Shown piece by piece: positions 1-12,801 of a stretch of 64,000 nt of DNA. Origin of the DNA: Reticulascus tulasneorum (taxonomy: Eukaryota; Ascomycota; Sordariomycetes; Glomerellales; Reticulascaceae). A program made the translations under genes and the position numbers. The stretch is from positions 3,782,001 through 3,846,000 of the forward strand of contig LSAX01000004.1 of the NCBI GenBank assembly GCA_001557505.1, read 5' to 3'. The notes beneath the pieces were generated by a model. It did no database searches. It was not told where the DNA came from and saw only the letters and a list, made by a program, of their open reading frames with translations. Numbering within the stretch: position 1 is the stretch's first letter; each line of letters opens with the position of its first letter.

Positions 1-1550
1 TGTAGACAATGAATGGATTGACTTTAATAACGATAAATGCCGCAACAATGACCGTAAGGATGGATGCCAGGAGTGCGAGGGGATATCGGAAGAGCCCCGA
101 CCACCCGTTGATTGAGGAGCAAGCTTTTGTGCGAGCCATGAACCTTCCTGAAAAGAAGTAGTATTTATCGGCTCGGATTAGTGCAAATGTGAGTGCGCCG
201 ATTGAAATAGGGGTGATAAACAGCATAGCGACAGCCCAGCCGAACAAGGTGGTCATCTTGATAACCGAGAAACTCTTGCCAAGGGTGTCAAACCATACGC
301 CGTTTGTTCCATTCCCTGCAAAGGCGGCTTGATCAGAGCCTGACATAGTCTGGACAGTCAGGACAGCACTTTCAAGCATGTGCCACATGCTACCTAGCGA
401 GGAATGCGCCACATCATCTTGGTTAGTATGATACCTAGCACGAGGACGAAAGAACGCAACGTCAATGCCGCGTTTTCCATAAACAGTACTGAAGACAGTG
501 AAGTCGGTGTCGCTTTTGATCAGTCGAAGCCGGAAGCCGTCTGATGACACAACTGACCCAGTTGGGTATGGGCTTCGATACGCGCCTGTGACTTCCATAT
601 CAGTGGCACGGAACAGCAGTGCTCGGCTGCCAGCGCCAGCGCCTTCAAGATTTAAGAACGAGCGGACGAATGGAAGAAGTGGGCTGTAACCAAACGCTCG
701 AGAGCCCCAGAGATTATCTTCCTCTCCATCGTTGATCATGATAACGATACCACGCCTGGGTTGGTGGCCAGGAGTCGTGAAATGGGATATTAGCTGTAGA
801 AGAGTGACGGTCGCGATTCCATCATCGCTTGCTCCGTAGCCAGTAGCAACACTGAAAGGTGCGGAATTAGCAGAACGCTCATAAATATGCATGTAAGTTT
901 ACTAACGCGTCGAAGTGAGCGTTGACGAGGACTCCGTTACTCGTTGGCGGGCGCCCAGTGTTCCACCACTCGCCATCATCGTCCTCGATACCGCGTATAT
1001 AGACGAAGATGTTCATGCCCTCGAAGTATAGACCAAGAGCTTGCTGGCGGTTGGTCATGGTTGCGTTCAGTGTACGGTATGCTGTCATGGTCACATTTGA
1101 CACCAAGTCGTTGAAAATCGTAGCACCTGGACCGAACGATTGACGACGCATGAGATTCGACCCCAGAACAAACTGCGATCCGGTCTCGAAGTCTAATGAT
1201 TCCTCATCTGGCTCGCCCCCCGCCATGTCTGAAGGAATGACTCCGCCGGCAGAGCTGTTGGTGTATGAGACACGATTGCGAACCAATATCTCCTGCACGC
1301 GACTCAGGAGCCATTCCCGGAGCTCCTCGTTCCTTCGACTAGTAAATGGGTGATACTGATTTGTGAGCGTAAGGAGGTCATTCCATGCCTCGGTGACGTT
1401 TACACCGGGGTATGGCTGCTGCAGGTTGGCTGGTGGGCCGGGAACATTCTCATGGACGGCAACGGATGTTGAGATAAAGACTATGTAGAGCAACGTACAC
1501 CAAATGGTGACAGGTAGCGGCTTGAACGCGAAAGCTTTGGTGAGTAGCAT
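1..1550 (-). CDS. PFF1: Vacuolar membrane protease (M28 family, PFF1-like), 5' part; gene runs off the left edge
   Basis: Multispanning vacuolar metallopeptidase of the M28 family. Exon 1 is 1550-907, intron 906-852 (55 bp), exon 2 is 851 to beyond base 1. The N-terminus has one membrane segment (about residues 14-33), then a lumenal peptidase domain. Zinc-site motifs are visible: NAHFDA split by the intron from a GYGASDDG stretch, then NDGEEDNLWGSRAF and RYHTNQDD. After the peptidase domain, hydrophobic segments begin near base 270 and continue to the edge, as expected for the multi-TM C-terminal half. The family is known from yeast Pff1 and vertebrate ERMP1; the exact substrate is unknown. 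Family call is secure; the C-terminus is outside the window. Confidence 0.88.
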
Positions 1551-4150
1551 CGTTACTCAGGTTGATGAAAGATCGAGAGAACGGAAGCCAATCGTTGAAA
1601 GGAGATGTAAATGGAATGATAGAAAAGAGAAGCAACCTAAACTTGAATCAAACTTGGCTGGAGGCCTTTTATCACTGAGAAGAGACGTTTACTCCAAGTC
1701 AAGTATAGGCGGCGATGTAACCGCTGGGCTTGAAAAAGTCCGACCACACATCACCGACCCTTGATACTATTATGAGGGCCCAAGTCTCATGCTCAAGCCA
1801 CATAGCCCCCGCAGCCGCATGCCAGCCAACCAGGATCAGAGAATCTCGGTCTGATAGACGCTTTTGGTAACTGGACGAGCCAAGGCCAGTGAGAGAAAGT
1901 TTCAGCCGTAATGTCTAGCGAAAGCGGCCGCCTGAGGATGGGGTTGTCCGGCCGAAGCCAAGTGTAGGGATTAATCTTGACTAACAGGCTCTTTCTTGTT
2001 CATTATAATCCCCTGTGACCTTTTCGTATAATGGCCAAATCAGAAGCAAAGAGAGGAGCAGCCATTTCGAGCTCCTTGGGATGGCTCTTTAGTGGTAATG
2101 AAAATTAGACCTGTGCAGTGGTTAGCTAAATATAACAACTGCCTTTTGTTATCACCAAATATGCTTAGACGGCATGCATTTTTTACGGGCGCTATGCAAA
2201 GAGGACATCCGAGCTTACTATTTTGATAACACTGGAGTGTTCCGCCCCCAATGACAAGAAGAACGATGGTTCGGAGCGTTGCTTTCCTATTCCTTAAGTA
2301 ACGAAACGAGATTTTCTTGATAGAGGCCCCGAGGACAGTAATTTGAGTAAACGGGGGCATTGAAGTGAGCTTCAATGTGCACATGAACAGCATCTGCCCG
2401 ACGAAGAAGCAACCGTTTGGCGCTTAGAACGCGCAAGGTCTTTGTCCGTTTCTGGAAGTAACCTCAGCCAAGACCACTCATTTTGGAGCAAAATACCAAA
2501 CAAGACTAAATTAAACTCGACAACACTCCATCTTAGGTATCTGAAAAGGACCAGACCCAGAAAACATTTTCGACCTTTGCAGTAATAAGCTGAGACGGGA
2601 AAGGAGAATAGGGATCTCACTGGCGGCCGATTCTAGGCCCCTGCATGAGCGCGGCTAGACAACAGTTCGGCGCGCGGATAGATAGCGGTCCAACGTCTTG
2701 GCGTCGACGACCATATCTGGGTAACCAAGAAATTATACTGCGGCGCAAGTAGCTTACATACACAAGGTTCACTTGTTTAGAAGAGGGAGATGAGCCATCA
2801 GCGTATCGTAGCATCTCGGCCAAGACCGAAGACAAGGCGGGGGTTGCGATGGAGTGCAAGGAATTTCAATCCGCTCCCAAACCAAGATCAGAATTGAGAT
2901 GCCAGCGACCTTGACAGTTGACCCATACATATACCAAGTACTTAACATAGAGAAAGGGGCGTATTAGTCCATTCTTAATTCAGCTACTCACAGAAGAAGC
3001 ACGTACCCAAGCGGCTGTATTGAGACAGATTATTGGAAGGATATACGAAGCTCTGCGCTGTGCCCTATGATCGACAGTTGAGTCAGGACTATGGTACTGC
3101 CCTAACCATGAAGCATCGGGACAGGAGACCCAGACACGAGCTGAGCTTGACCTCGAGCTCCTTTTCCTTTCGACCATAGTAGTCAAGTGATCTTACGCCT
3201 CCATGCATCGCGCCATACGCGCAAACAGATTAGTTTGCGTCGACGGAATCTGCGTTCTGGGGTAATCGTACCATCGATTGTCAAGGCAGGCAGTTCTCTT
3301 CATCAGTTTGTGACAATCATCCGCCAAAGACTCATTACCTGGCCGCGGTGCTTGGGTAGTTATAAATACTCCTAGAGTAGCACACAGTACGGGATAGCCA
3401 ATGTGAATTTGAGGAGGACGACACAGCGGTATGGATCTGGTGTTGCAGTCAAGATCTTCTTGGTCAGTTTGTGTGCTGCAGGCTTGACTTTTGAGCCGAG
3501 TAGACTAACCTCCGCCGATGTAATTCGAGCGTGCATGGCTGTGGAGGCGGTGTGCGATTGGGATCTGTCGTATTCTCAGTTACATTAAGATGGTTTCGAC
3601 CAATAGACACGGCATATCTTCCACGACAACGTTGCACATGGGGACCAGGAACTTAGAAGAGCGCTTGGTAGTCACTGTCAGTGACTATTGTCGGCACCTT
3701 GCCCAAATGAATCGACCCGGGAGCCTGCACTTTACGAGATATGGCCAAGCAGGATGAGCTGGAACTGGCGCATCAGTGATTATGTGTTCGGCTACTCAGG
3801 CCGACACGAGGTAACTAAAAACGGCCGCGCAAGTGATAATGGAACAATATTGATACCATGCTTCCCGGTCTGAGATTTAGATACAGAAGAGAGTACCCTT
3901 GTGAAGATTGGATGAGAATGGGAGTCTTTTACACATAAGGGTTATCTTCTTCACATGCTGTGGGAATAAACCGCGGTTAGAAGAGATGAGTGTTTAGTTT
4001 GAGTGGAAATGTAGGTCGGTTATGAATGCTCTTAAAGTTTTGTGCACTTTACAGCAGTAGATGAACAATCCGAGAGATTTATTCGTTCAAATCCAACGGG
4101 ATGTTATATGAACATCTTGTCACTGTCCTGGAGGTTCTCAGTTAAGATGA
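1551..4150. other. Intergenic stretch, no supported gene
   Basis: Both strands hold only short open frames (at most about 117 codons) with no recognisable motif, no linked splice sites that extend them and no sustained coding-like composition. It contains the promoter side of the PFF1-like gene and the 3' side of the DUF1308 gene. Confidence 0.6.
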
Positions 4151-5815
4151 TCAACGATTGTAGTCTACAGGTTTTGGTGTGGCAAACAACTTCTGCGAGT
4201 ACCGCATGTGCCAGATCAGTGGTCCGCCCTCCTCGCCCGTCACGACATGACTATCCGTTATCACTTTCTGTACTCGCTTGGCCGCTTCCCAATTCGCAGT
4301 GATAGTTGTAAGGCCGGATTTCCAGCTATACAAGAAGGTCGACACGTTGACATCATTGATTCCTGCTTCAGGGGCAACCACGAGGAAGGCAGCCGGAGAG
4401 AGCCCATCGTCCACGAGACGTTGCACATCCTCTCGGCGGACAGACTCGGTGATTCTTATAGGCAACTGCAGATCTTTTGGTACTGGATGGGAGGACAGCC
4501 TTTGGAACGCGACGATACGTGCCTGCCGGTCGTTCTCCCTAGCCTCGGGTTCTTGAATCTCCTCGTGGTCTTTGGGGAATAATAAGCGTGCTCTCTCCTT
4601 TTCACTTTCGCTCCCGAGCTGAAGAGCGATCGTGAGAAAAGTGTCAGCGGCTTCACGGGTGCACACAAGACCGCGACTGCCCAGGGCTGGATACAGAACT
4701 GTGATAACTTTGGGGCCAACCTCAGCTTCGCTCTTCAAGTCGGATTCGAACTGACGTATCCTGCCTTCTTGCTCCAATTTCGCACGACTTGATTCTATAG
4801 GCATGTGACTGATGTCAGAGCCAAGGGCCATGAAAACTGAGCAGTCGATGTTCAAGGTGGGTGTAAAACCTGGGTCGGCATCGAATAGATTGGAGAATGC
4901 TGCATCTAGCAGTGGAAGGAAAGGCTTTTTGTCATTGGCGCACTGGACTGAGACCTGAACTTTGGGGCCGCCAACGTCGCCAAGTTTGCTAAGAAGGTCG
5001 AGAAATCTGTCCACCGACTTGTTACCTCCTCGTGAGACTCGAGGCAGTATAATCCTCACCCGAGGGCGCCGATAGTTGTGGAGGTTTACACGAGCAGCTT
5101 TGACCAGTGCTCCTGTGTATCGGGCGATATCGATAGGGTTTCCACCGTCACCATCGTCGCCCAGTAAAATGTCCATCGCGTCTGCGTCTCCGTCGGAGCC
5201 AGCGTCACTGGCATCATCTTCCCAATCCCAACCAGCCGCGACCATTTGGTACCCCAATCTTCGTTCTGTCGTCGTAACTACCTTGATCCACTCATCCCCA
5301 CCGTCCACCACTGCATCCGCCAATGCAGGGACTGCGGTTTTGCGCTGGGCTTTGTTTGCAGATGGCTGATACTGGATTTCTCTGCGGATTGCCACAAGCT
5401 TATGGCATCGCTTGATAGTGTCCCATAGCACATCTTCAAAAACAAAGTTCTCGGCTGCGTGTATGTGTTTTGCCGCCATGCCCTCAAGCTCGTTGGTGTC
5501 AAACTCGCCAGTGGCACTTCGTGCATCATAGTCTTGGAGTGATCGCTGTGCGCTTCTTTTCTCACTCTCGACTCGTCCGATCAGCCGGGCCAAAGTCCCT
5601 GGGACAAACTTGTCCTGCATGTTCTGTCTCTTTCCTTCAAAGGCTTCTTTCTCCAGTAGCTTGGATTGAACTCTCTGCAGCTCTTGTTGGACAACTCCCA
5701 TGCGTGCAAGTAGGGCCTCAAGGCGCTGGGATGGAGGGACTTCACTGGTAATACTCCGAGGTGCCATGGAGTCCAGCTGCCCGGCGCCTATCTGCATCTC
5801 TGCTTCTGCTTCCAT
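4151..5815 (-). CDS. UPF0415/DUF1308 family protein (C7orf25-like)
   Basis: Intronless, 554 residues. The N-terminal 70-110 residues look helical or coiled coil. A conserved segment near 175-200 carries DEWIKVVTTTERRLGY followed by an acidic linker (DDASDAGSDGDADAMD). The C-terminal half has the hydrophobic NIDCSVFMALGSDISHM block and an SRGLVCT block that match my memory of the UPF0415/DUF1308 family, which is conserved from fungi to man (human C7orf25) and has been suggested to have a PIN-like fold. Function is unknown. The start is the first ATG of the frame, just after the 4.5 kb gene-free stretch. The family assignment is from recalled motifs, not a search. Confidence 0.72.
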   Translation of the reverse strand: MEAEAEMQIGAGQLDSMAPRSITSEVPPSQRLEALLARMGVVQQELQRVQSKLLEKEAFEGKRQNMQDKFVPGTLARLIGRVESEKRSAQRSLQDYDARSATGEFDTNELEGMAAKHIHAAENFVFEDVLWDTIKRCHKLVAIRREIQYQPSANKAQRKTAVPALADAVVDGGDEWIKVVTTTERRLGYQMVAAGWDWEDDASDAGSDGDADAMDILLGDDGDGGNPIDIARYTGALVKAARVNLHNYRRPRVRIILPRVSRGGNKSVDRFLDLLSKLGDVGGPKVQVSVQCANDKKPFLPLLDAAFSNLFDADPGFTPTLNIDCSVFMALGSDISHMPIESSRAKLEQEGRIRQFESDLKSEAEVGPKVITVLYPALGSRGLVCTREAADTFLTIALQLGSESEKERARLLFPKDHEEIQEPEARENDRQARIVAFQRLSSHPVPKDLQLPIRITESVRREDVQRLVDDGLSPAAFLVVAPEAGINDVNVSTFLYSWKSGLTTITANWEAAKRVQKVITDSHVVTGEEGGPLIWHMRYSQKLFATPKPVDYNR

Positions 5816-8800
5816 TCAGAGGTAATATACGCGTAACGGGAGATGTTTACGTGATGCAACGACACCAATGTACGACGTTAAATTACTAGATGTTACGGTG
5901 CAGCGCTTGCTGTGCTTAGCAGAAGTGCAGAAGGAAGCAACCACCAAAGGCACCAACAACCCGTCCGTTGAAGGCAGCGTATCTGTTGAGCAGTAATTTG
6001 GCAAAGTCTGCAGTAAAGGGCGCAATGTGACACGGTTGATTGTCCGTGTTGCCTAGTGAGGTTTGAAGCATTGGACGACAGTCATAAATTTTATGAGTGC
6101 AGTCATCCAAATCACGAGTTCAGCCAACATGTGGTCGACCCCGCCCAGTGTGCCCCTCTACCCAATCCGGCCATATGCAGGTCCTCGTCAACCTTTAGGA
6201 TCCAAGCAACGATAGACCATGGCGATAGTCTACCAGGATCGATTTCGGAAAATGAAGAAGTGAAATTGACATGGCCGACTAACTACCTAGATCTCTACCC
6301 AGCGATCCAATGGAATTGGACAGAACACTGGTCAACCCGCTGATCTTGCACTCTTGGAATGCCGAGAAGGGTGTTCCAGCCAGCGTTTCCCGTAGGTTTC
6401 TTCTGTCGACCAGATCAACTTTGAGTCACCCACTGCCGTTGAGTAGGGACGCTGGGTCTTTTGAGAGGCTTCTAAATCTGTCGGTGCAGTAGAGGAAATA
6501 TGATCTTCTGGATTGCCGGAAAAAGGGATACGAATGCATCGTCCTGGGGAAGATACACGATTTGACAGTTATAATTCCAGCAAACGCACGTGCAGGGAAA
6601 CGGAAGGCTGACCTAGAAGTAGGAGAGAATTGTTTCCTTCCTCCCCCTCCCCCCCCACCATTCAAAATTCATCCAGCCAGTTTGTTTTGCGTAACAGTCA
6701 ATGAGGGTCTTGTGGAGGCTACAGCAATTGAAGCCACTGGTAGTCGATCACGGATTTGTTAAAAAATAATATAAAAATAAAGAAGATTGACTGAGAGGAC
6801 GGGTCTGCCAGCTGGGCCGTTAGTTCCTGCTTGGCATGCCCGTAGATGCTTATGGGAGAGCACAAGAGTTCCGTCGGCTGGGTAGCAAGACGTGGGACCG
6901 ACCGCGCCCCAAGATAGGGAGCCGCCGCAGGTCTGCTAATTATCGGGAATCTAGAATGTGGTCTTCTCCTGGCACGCTATTTCTTCAATGGATATGCAGG
7001 CTCACTGCCCTGCCGGCATGCCTCGTGCGACATATCCAGTGCGCTGTGGGGCGGCCGACTGTCAAAGAGCAGCTAGAGCCATGCGGTGCAGGAGGAGAGG
7101 CCAAGCGAGAGTCATGTAAAGCCAGACCAGCGACCGCCGAGGTCAATTGAGACAGGAACCGGACGAAGAGCGAGTCATCAGAGTCCCACAAACCATCGCG
7201 GTAGTAGTGCTCAATTCGTCGAGGGAGGAGTAGACGCCGCCGACGGACGCCGAGGCACAGGCCAAACGAAAAATGTACCCCGCTCAGATAATGGTACTGT
7301 AAGTGTGCAGCGGGCGAACCACGAATCGGGAGATGCATCATGATGCAGCCCCATTGGCACCCCGTTCCGACATCATTGGGAGTGCTAGTCAGTGGATGTG
7401 ACCTACACTGCAGCAGCCAAATGCACACACGCTCAGTTCAAAAGCCCCTGTGGCATGTGGTAATCAATCACAGTGCTAGAACTGGGCCATCGACCGTCCA
7501 GCTCCATGAGATCAATCCCAGCATAAAGGAATTTCATTGTTGGACAGCCGCCTGTGTTGGGGGTGTAAAGCTACATAGTAGACCGTGACAATTACCATCT
7601 GTATCGCCCATCAAGGTGTGCCATAATTACAGGTAAGGGTTTTGTTACTTTGCTGTGTCTGTGGGGAGGCCCCGCCACGCACCCTTCACAACGCGGATCC
7701 TCGTCAGCGCATAACAAGGTAATTATGTATGTAGTACAGGATGCTGTTCGGGCGCACTGGATCCAATTATACATAAGATGGTCCCATGAATGCACGGGCA
7801 GACTTGGAAGGCTCTCAACCGGCCCCCAATGACTGTCGGTAATCCGATGATACATACATCTGTGCTACGTAATTAGGGTAGCAGTATCCATAAAACACAG
7901 TAGCTTCCAGACTCCACGGAGTGGAGATGGGCAATAGTTTGGCTACTGTACGAGGTGTTGTATTCGGCGGCTGATGCTAAAATATCTAAAATATCAGCTT
8001 GGCTGAGGTCTGGGGTCGTGCTGCGATAACGCATCTGAAGTCTTCAATACCAGCACGGGCATTTTCCAAGGGCACACACACTCCTCCTCCGGGGAACACT
8101 CCCGCCATGAGGGAGAGAGCTTATTAATAAGACTAGATTCGGTAGCTCGATCACTAGAAGCAGTAAGTACGCATTATATAAGGTCAGGTAGCTTGGTAAG
8201 GCGATGAGGATACCTAGGTAGTGTCAATGCGATGCAGCGGACTACATTCAGTACTTCGTAAATTACGTCGGACAGGTGAATTTGTAGCGGACAAGTCCGT
8301 GCAAATCCAGAACGAGTTTATGATGCAACTTGCATAACAGATTGCTGTGCGGCGCCTTGTGCGGTACCTTGCAGAACGACCATATGCACTGCAACGCAGC
8401 ATCCATGCCACACTCTCTCTGGCATGCCCAAACAAACCTGGTCCCTGGAAAAATCTCCCTTACGGACCAACCACTTTGGAGCGGGCGGTGCCGTGGTCTG
8501 GCCGCTGGCGGAGGATTGGTTGTCTTCTTCCCCCCCCCTCTTTGAGCAGCCGGCACCGACGAACTTCGGGGGAACAAAACGACACATCGACACATCGACA
8601 CAACGACACAGCTGTACGAAGACTTACCAAACACAAAACGGGGCTGGCCACAGGAGATTTTGTATCAACATGCAGAGAAACATTGGATCCCGAAAACCCG
8701 CTAGATTTAGATTTAAGAATGTTTAGCGGCATGGAAACGACACTGACCGGCTGGATGCACGTAATCCTAATGAGGTGCCAGGCTATTCTTAATAAAGGAA

Positions 8801-10313
8801 GGTGGCCCTCGGGGAGCCGGGGGGGCAGGCATCGCCAGGTCTTGTCTGGAGGGGGTGGTGGCGTCAAAAGAGCAGGAGCTCCTGAGAAATCAAATGAGCT
8901 GCCCTGAAGTAATTGAGAAGTGAGAGAGGGAATCGGGGGAGGGGAGAGAGAGACAAAACCATCCAGACAAACATATCCCATATAAGGTACCGGGTACAGA
9001 GAGGCATGTAGATTCAGAAACTCCCCTGAACAAACCGCGGGTTCTCTCCACGTCATGGCAATCATCAAGCACAGGTCGATCGATCTCGACACCATCTTTC
9101 ATCTTTGATTTTTAAATACTGTAGATACACCTTCCCTCCCAATCCTATCTCCAGTACGCGAGCCCTGCAAGTGCACATATATGTACGGACATCCATAGAA
9201 CCCGAGAGGCACATCTTCCAGGACCCCCCGGTGCGTCGCATTGACGTCGAACTCGTTGCTTCTTCCTCTTTTTTGTGCATTAGTACCACCCCCAGATACG
9301 GTAGTTTTCACCCATACGTACATGTGAGGCGCCAAATATTGGATCTCTCATTTCCCGCTACCCCGTCTCCATTGGACGCCTCCTGACCCGAGCTCGCGGG
9401 CGGATCGACAATCACTATCGCGCGTCCTTCCCGTCCGTCAATTAATAAAATAAAAAAAAGGAAGAACCCAATGTGTGTCGCGACTCTTGACCTCCTCCTC
9501 CGCGCCTTGACTTGACCTGAACACCCCCTTCCGATCGCTTTCCCTCGGACCATTTTCCTTTCCCAAAGGTCGAACGCGAGTCAAGAGGACCAAACATACT
9601 GCGCCCGTAGGAAATAAAGGCGACGATCTTGCATCTGGTCCTCAACGACCAACACGAAGGACATCGGGTTGGGCAACAGGTGCTGGACTATTATTAACCT
9701 GGGCTACAGGTGAGAGGCTCGCTGCCAAGTCCATTTTGCAATTGGTATGGCATCGTTTTTCCTCTGTCCATTTCCGGCCCCGACCATGGCCTCGAATGTC
9801 TTATTTATGGAAGTCACCGAATGCTAACCATGCCGAATTTGTCACAGATCCAACTCGAACCGGGCGAATCTAACACCCGCGCGCCCCTCCCACCTTTGAC
9901 TCGACTCGTGCGGATCCAGAACCGGAGAAAGGAAGTGGCTCACCACTACGGCGGCGGCCATCCCTGAGTACCGATTTGACGTCGACCAGAACTCTAACAC
10001 CAGGCGGGCTGGCAATTGGTTAAGCTTGTCGGTCGTCTTTGGATATCACGTTGTGGCTCGATTGCTTCCCCGCAAATTCTTTTGCTTCTCTTGATATTTC
10101 ACATTCTCTTCTGCTTCGCGGTTGACTCCCACGGCTCGCGGCGACAAGAACCTCGAACCTCCTTGTTTCTCGTCTCGACCCTTCGGCGAACTCCTTCAAT
10201 CGGAGACGTCCCACCAGCGGCCAGCCATTGGAAATCACCGAAACCCCAAATTTACCCCACTCCGACTGAACCTCGATCCCTCCCCCAAGAAAACCCCCCC
10301 TTGGCCTGCCAGA
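5816..10313. other. About 4.5 kb without a convincing protein gene; right part is probably promoter and leader of the URC4-like gene
   Basis: Many short overlapping frames occur on both strands but none shows a known motif or a plausible spliced extension. Low-complexity spots are seen: a C-tract at about 6640-6660, an A-rich stretch at 6760-6782, a C-tract at about 8530, a short ACACATCG-like tandem at 8581-8614 and an A-rich run at 9449-9464. The CT-rich DNA just upstream of 10314 resembles a fungal leader. A non-coding RNA or a long leader cannot be excluded. Confidence 0.5.
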
Positions 10314-12247
10314 ATGGGCCTGTTCTCCCGTAAGGAGAAGGCACCGAAAGCGGTGACCAAAAAGCCTTCTATCAACACATCTAACATGAGCATCAACTCT
10401 GGGAATTCCAGCCTCAAATCACCGCCTGCCACGACACGAAGCATCATGAACAGGTCCTCCAACGGAAGTACCCTTCCGGGCACCCCCCTCACGCCTTTCT
10501 CACCAATGCACATTCCCAAAATCGATATTCCTCGCCCGCCTGATCCGCAACTCGATCCCGCTGGCTATCTTCGGAATCTTGGCGCGGTGAGGGAACGGAG
10601 CAAGATTGTCACAGACAAGGCCTTGCAAAATGACCTGCGACATTTCGATGTTGACATGCGCAAGTTCTCTGACGTGGTTACCTTCGTTTCCCAGATTATT
10701 AGGGTGCGTACAAGCTCAATTCGCCCAGCATTCATGACCAGTCTCACCATGTTCCGGGAATCGGAGTGCGGGAGCAGAATAAGTTTGAACGTTTAGTTGT
10801 ACATTTTGCTGATCAGCACTGGGGGTTACAGCGAGACTATGATGCGCCCTTCAACACAATTCCGGGTCATGGTCGCCACCAGCACTTTTGCGTTGGAGGT
10901 CGAGACCGGATTGCTCACCTCCTTTCGACATTCCCAGACAGCGTCGACAACACCGAAAAGTGCCGCCGCATGATTGATCTTTTCCTCGTCAGTGTGTTGT
11001 TAGACGCAGGCGCAGGAACGCAATGGAGCTACAAAAGCACGGAAAACGGTCGCACCTATCGCCGGTCAGAGGGAATCGCAGTCGCCAGTTTAGAAATGTT
11101 CAAAACGGTTCGTTCTGCAAAGCCCCCGCCCCATTCTTTGCTCTCTTGTGGCTAATTCGGAGGTAGGGACTGTTTTCTGGAGACCAGAACAACAAATATC
11201 AGGTTGACAAAGACGGGCTGCGTACCTTAACAACCGAAAAGCTCGCCGCAGGACTGCAGTCGAAACCGGGGAACCAAATGGCTGGTCTTGAAGGACGAAC
11301 CCAGCTTCTCGTTCGACTTGCGGATGCGTTGAATGAGAAGAAAGAGTTTTTTGGCCAAGATGGCCGACCAGGAAACATGATTGGTATGGTTTCTCGAGAA
11401 ATCCTGACAATTCGCCGCGTTTTGGTCTCAGGGGGTCATGGTCACTTGCTAACTCCCGTCAGATCATCTTCTATCCCACCCTTCAACACAGGCTTCGTCT
11501 ATGCCAATCGTGCCTCTGCCAGTACTATGGAACGTTCTTATGAATGGTTTGGCGCCAATTTGGCCACCTTCTAGGACTGCCATTAATGGCATTTCTCTCG
11601 GCGATGCCTGGCCATGCCTGTCGATGCCGCAACCCCCCCAGAGCCCTACCAGCCCTACCTTCTCCCCCTTTCCGTCTTCCGGCCAAAACTCCACTGCAGC
11701 CTGGGAATCGATTTTGCCCTTCCACAAGCTCACCCAGTGGCTCTGCTACAGCTTGATGCAGCCCATGCAGTCGCTTCTCCGCATACATTTCGCTGGAATC
11801 GAGCTGCTCACCGGTCTCCCCGAGTACCGCAATGGCGGTCTGTTTATTGACCTGGGAGTCTTGACATTGAAGCATGACGAGACGGAACGGGGGTTGCAGA
11901 ACTATTCGGACTATTGCAGGAGGACGGGCGTTAAGCCGGTGGAGGTTGCGCCAATGTTTGAGCCAGGTGACGACGTGATTGTTGAATGGCGCGGTGTCAC
12001 CGTGGGCTTCTTGGATAAGTTGTGTGTCGAGGTCAACAAATACCTGAAGACTGAATTGGCCGGCAACGAATTAACGCTGGCGCAACTACTCGAAGCTGGA
12101 AGCTGGAAGGTGAGTTACTCTGACGAGCCCCCATACCACACTCAGCACTAATTTATCATCTAGGGCGGCCGTGAGATCGCGGAAGTCAGCAGGCCTAACA
12201 CGAAGGAGCCACCGATTCTCATTGATAGTGACGGGACCGTGTTCTAA
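10314..12247 (+). CDS. URC4: DUF1688 protein, URC4-like (uracil catabolism protein 4)
   Basis: Five exons: 10314-10703, 10832-11107, 11167-11383, 11463-12109, 12164-12247; 537 residues. Introns of 128, 59, 79 and 54 bp keep frame. About 80 Ser/Thr/Pro-rich residues precede the DUF1688 domain, which fills the rest: LRNLGAVRERSKIV, GHGRHQHFCVGG, IDLFLVSVLLDAGAG, YRRSEGIAVASLEMF, GLEGRTQLL, GRPGNMID, LWNVLMNGLAPIWP and LGDAWPC are all typical. In yeasts the family includes Urc4 (Lachancea) and Urg3 (Schizosaccharomyces), tied to uracil catabolism; the biochemical step is not established. The start was chosen at MGLFSRKEK because the frame upstream has no family similarity. No other URC gene is nearby, so pathway membership is family inference. 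Confidence 0.85.
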
Positions 12248-12801
12248 GCTTCGGATGCCATGGAGACGCGCCAGCTCAGCAACAAGCTGCTGTTAGCATA
12301 CTTTATCGTTGATTAGATATCCATTGTAGCATCTTTAGTTGCGACAAAATACGAAGCCACCCTGTTTTCCCGGTAATATCTGGCGCGCTGTAGGAGTTAT
12401 CTTTTGGCTAGGATAGCTTCGTAATGCCGAAACTTGATCAAGAGAGGGTGTTGACTCGACTAGCGTATGATCTTGTGAAGTCAAGGTGTTCTGGATCGAG
12501 GGATCGCACTTCCCTCGCAGGCTTAGGAGTTGTAATGTCTATGCTTGTCCGTGTGGCAAGGAAAGGGGATGCATGGCTGACGCGCGAAGGATCATGTTGG
12601 ACTTGCCCTAGGAAGAAGAGTAACGGCCAAAATCGTCTGGAGCGAGATGTCCTCTATTATGCCCGGTTATGCAGGTCTGTTGTCCTGCATGTATGCTACA
12701 GATTCCACACCCAAGCCGATATGATACAAGCTCTAGAAGCCTCTAATTTTACAACCATCCCCACTTTTCAATCAGTAAATAGTATCCTGCTCTCTCTACT
12801 T

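Noticed and set aside
6985..7428. 147-codon frame on the minus strand
   Set aside because: Composition is Arg/His/Ser/Cys-rich without motifs, and it overlaps other equally long frames on the opposite strand; no splice extension.
8347..9095. Overlapping frames of 186 and 211 codons on opposite strands
   Set aside because: Both arise from a GC-rich, stop-poor stretch; neither has a motif or codon pattern suggesting a gene.
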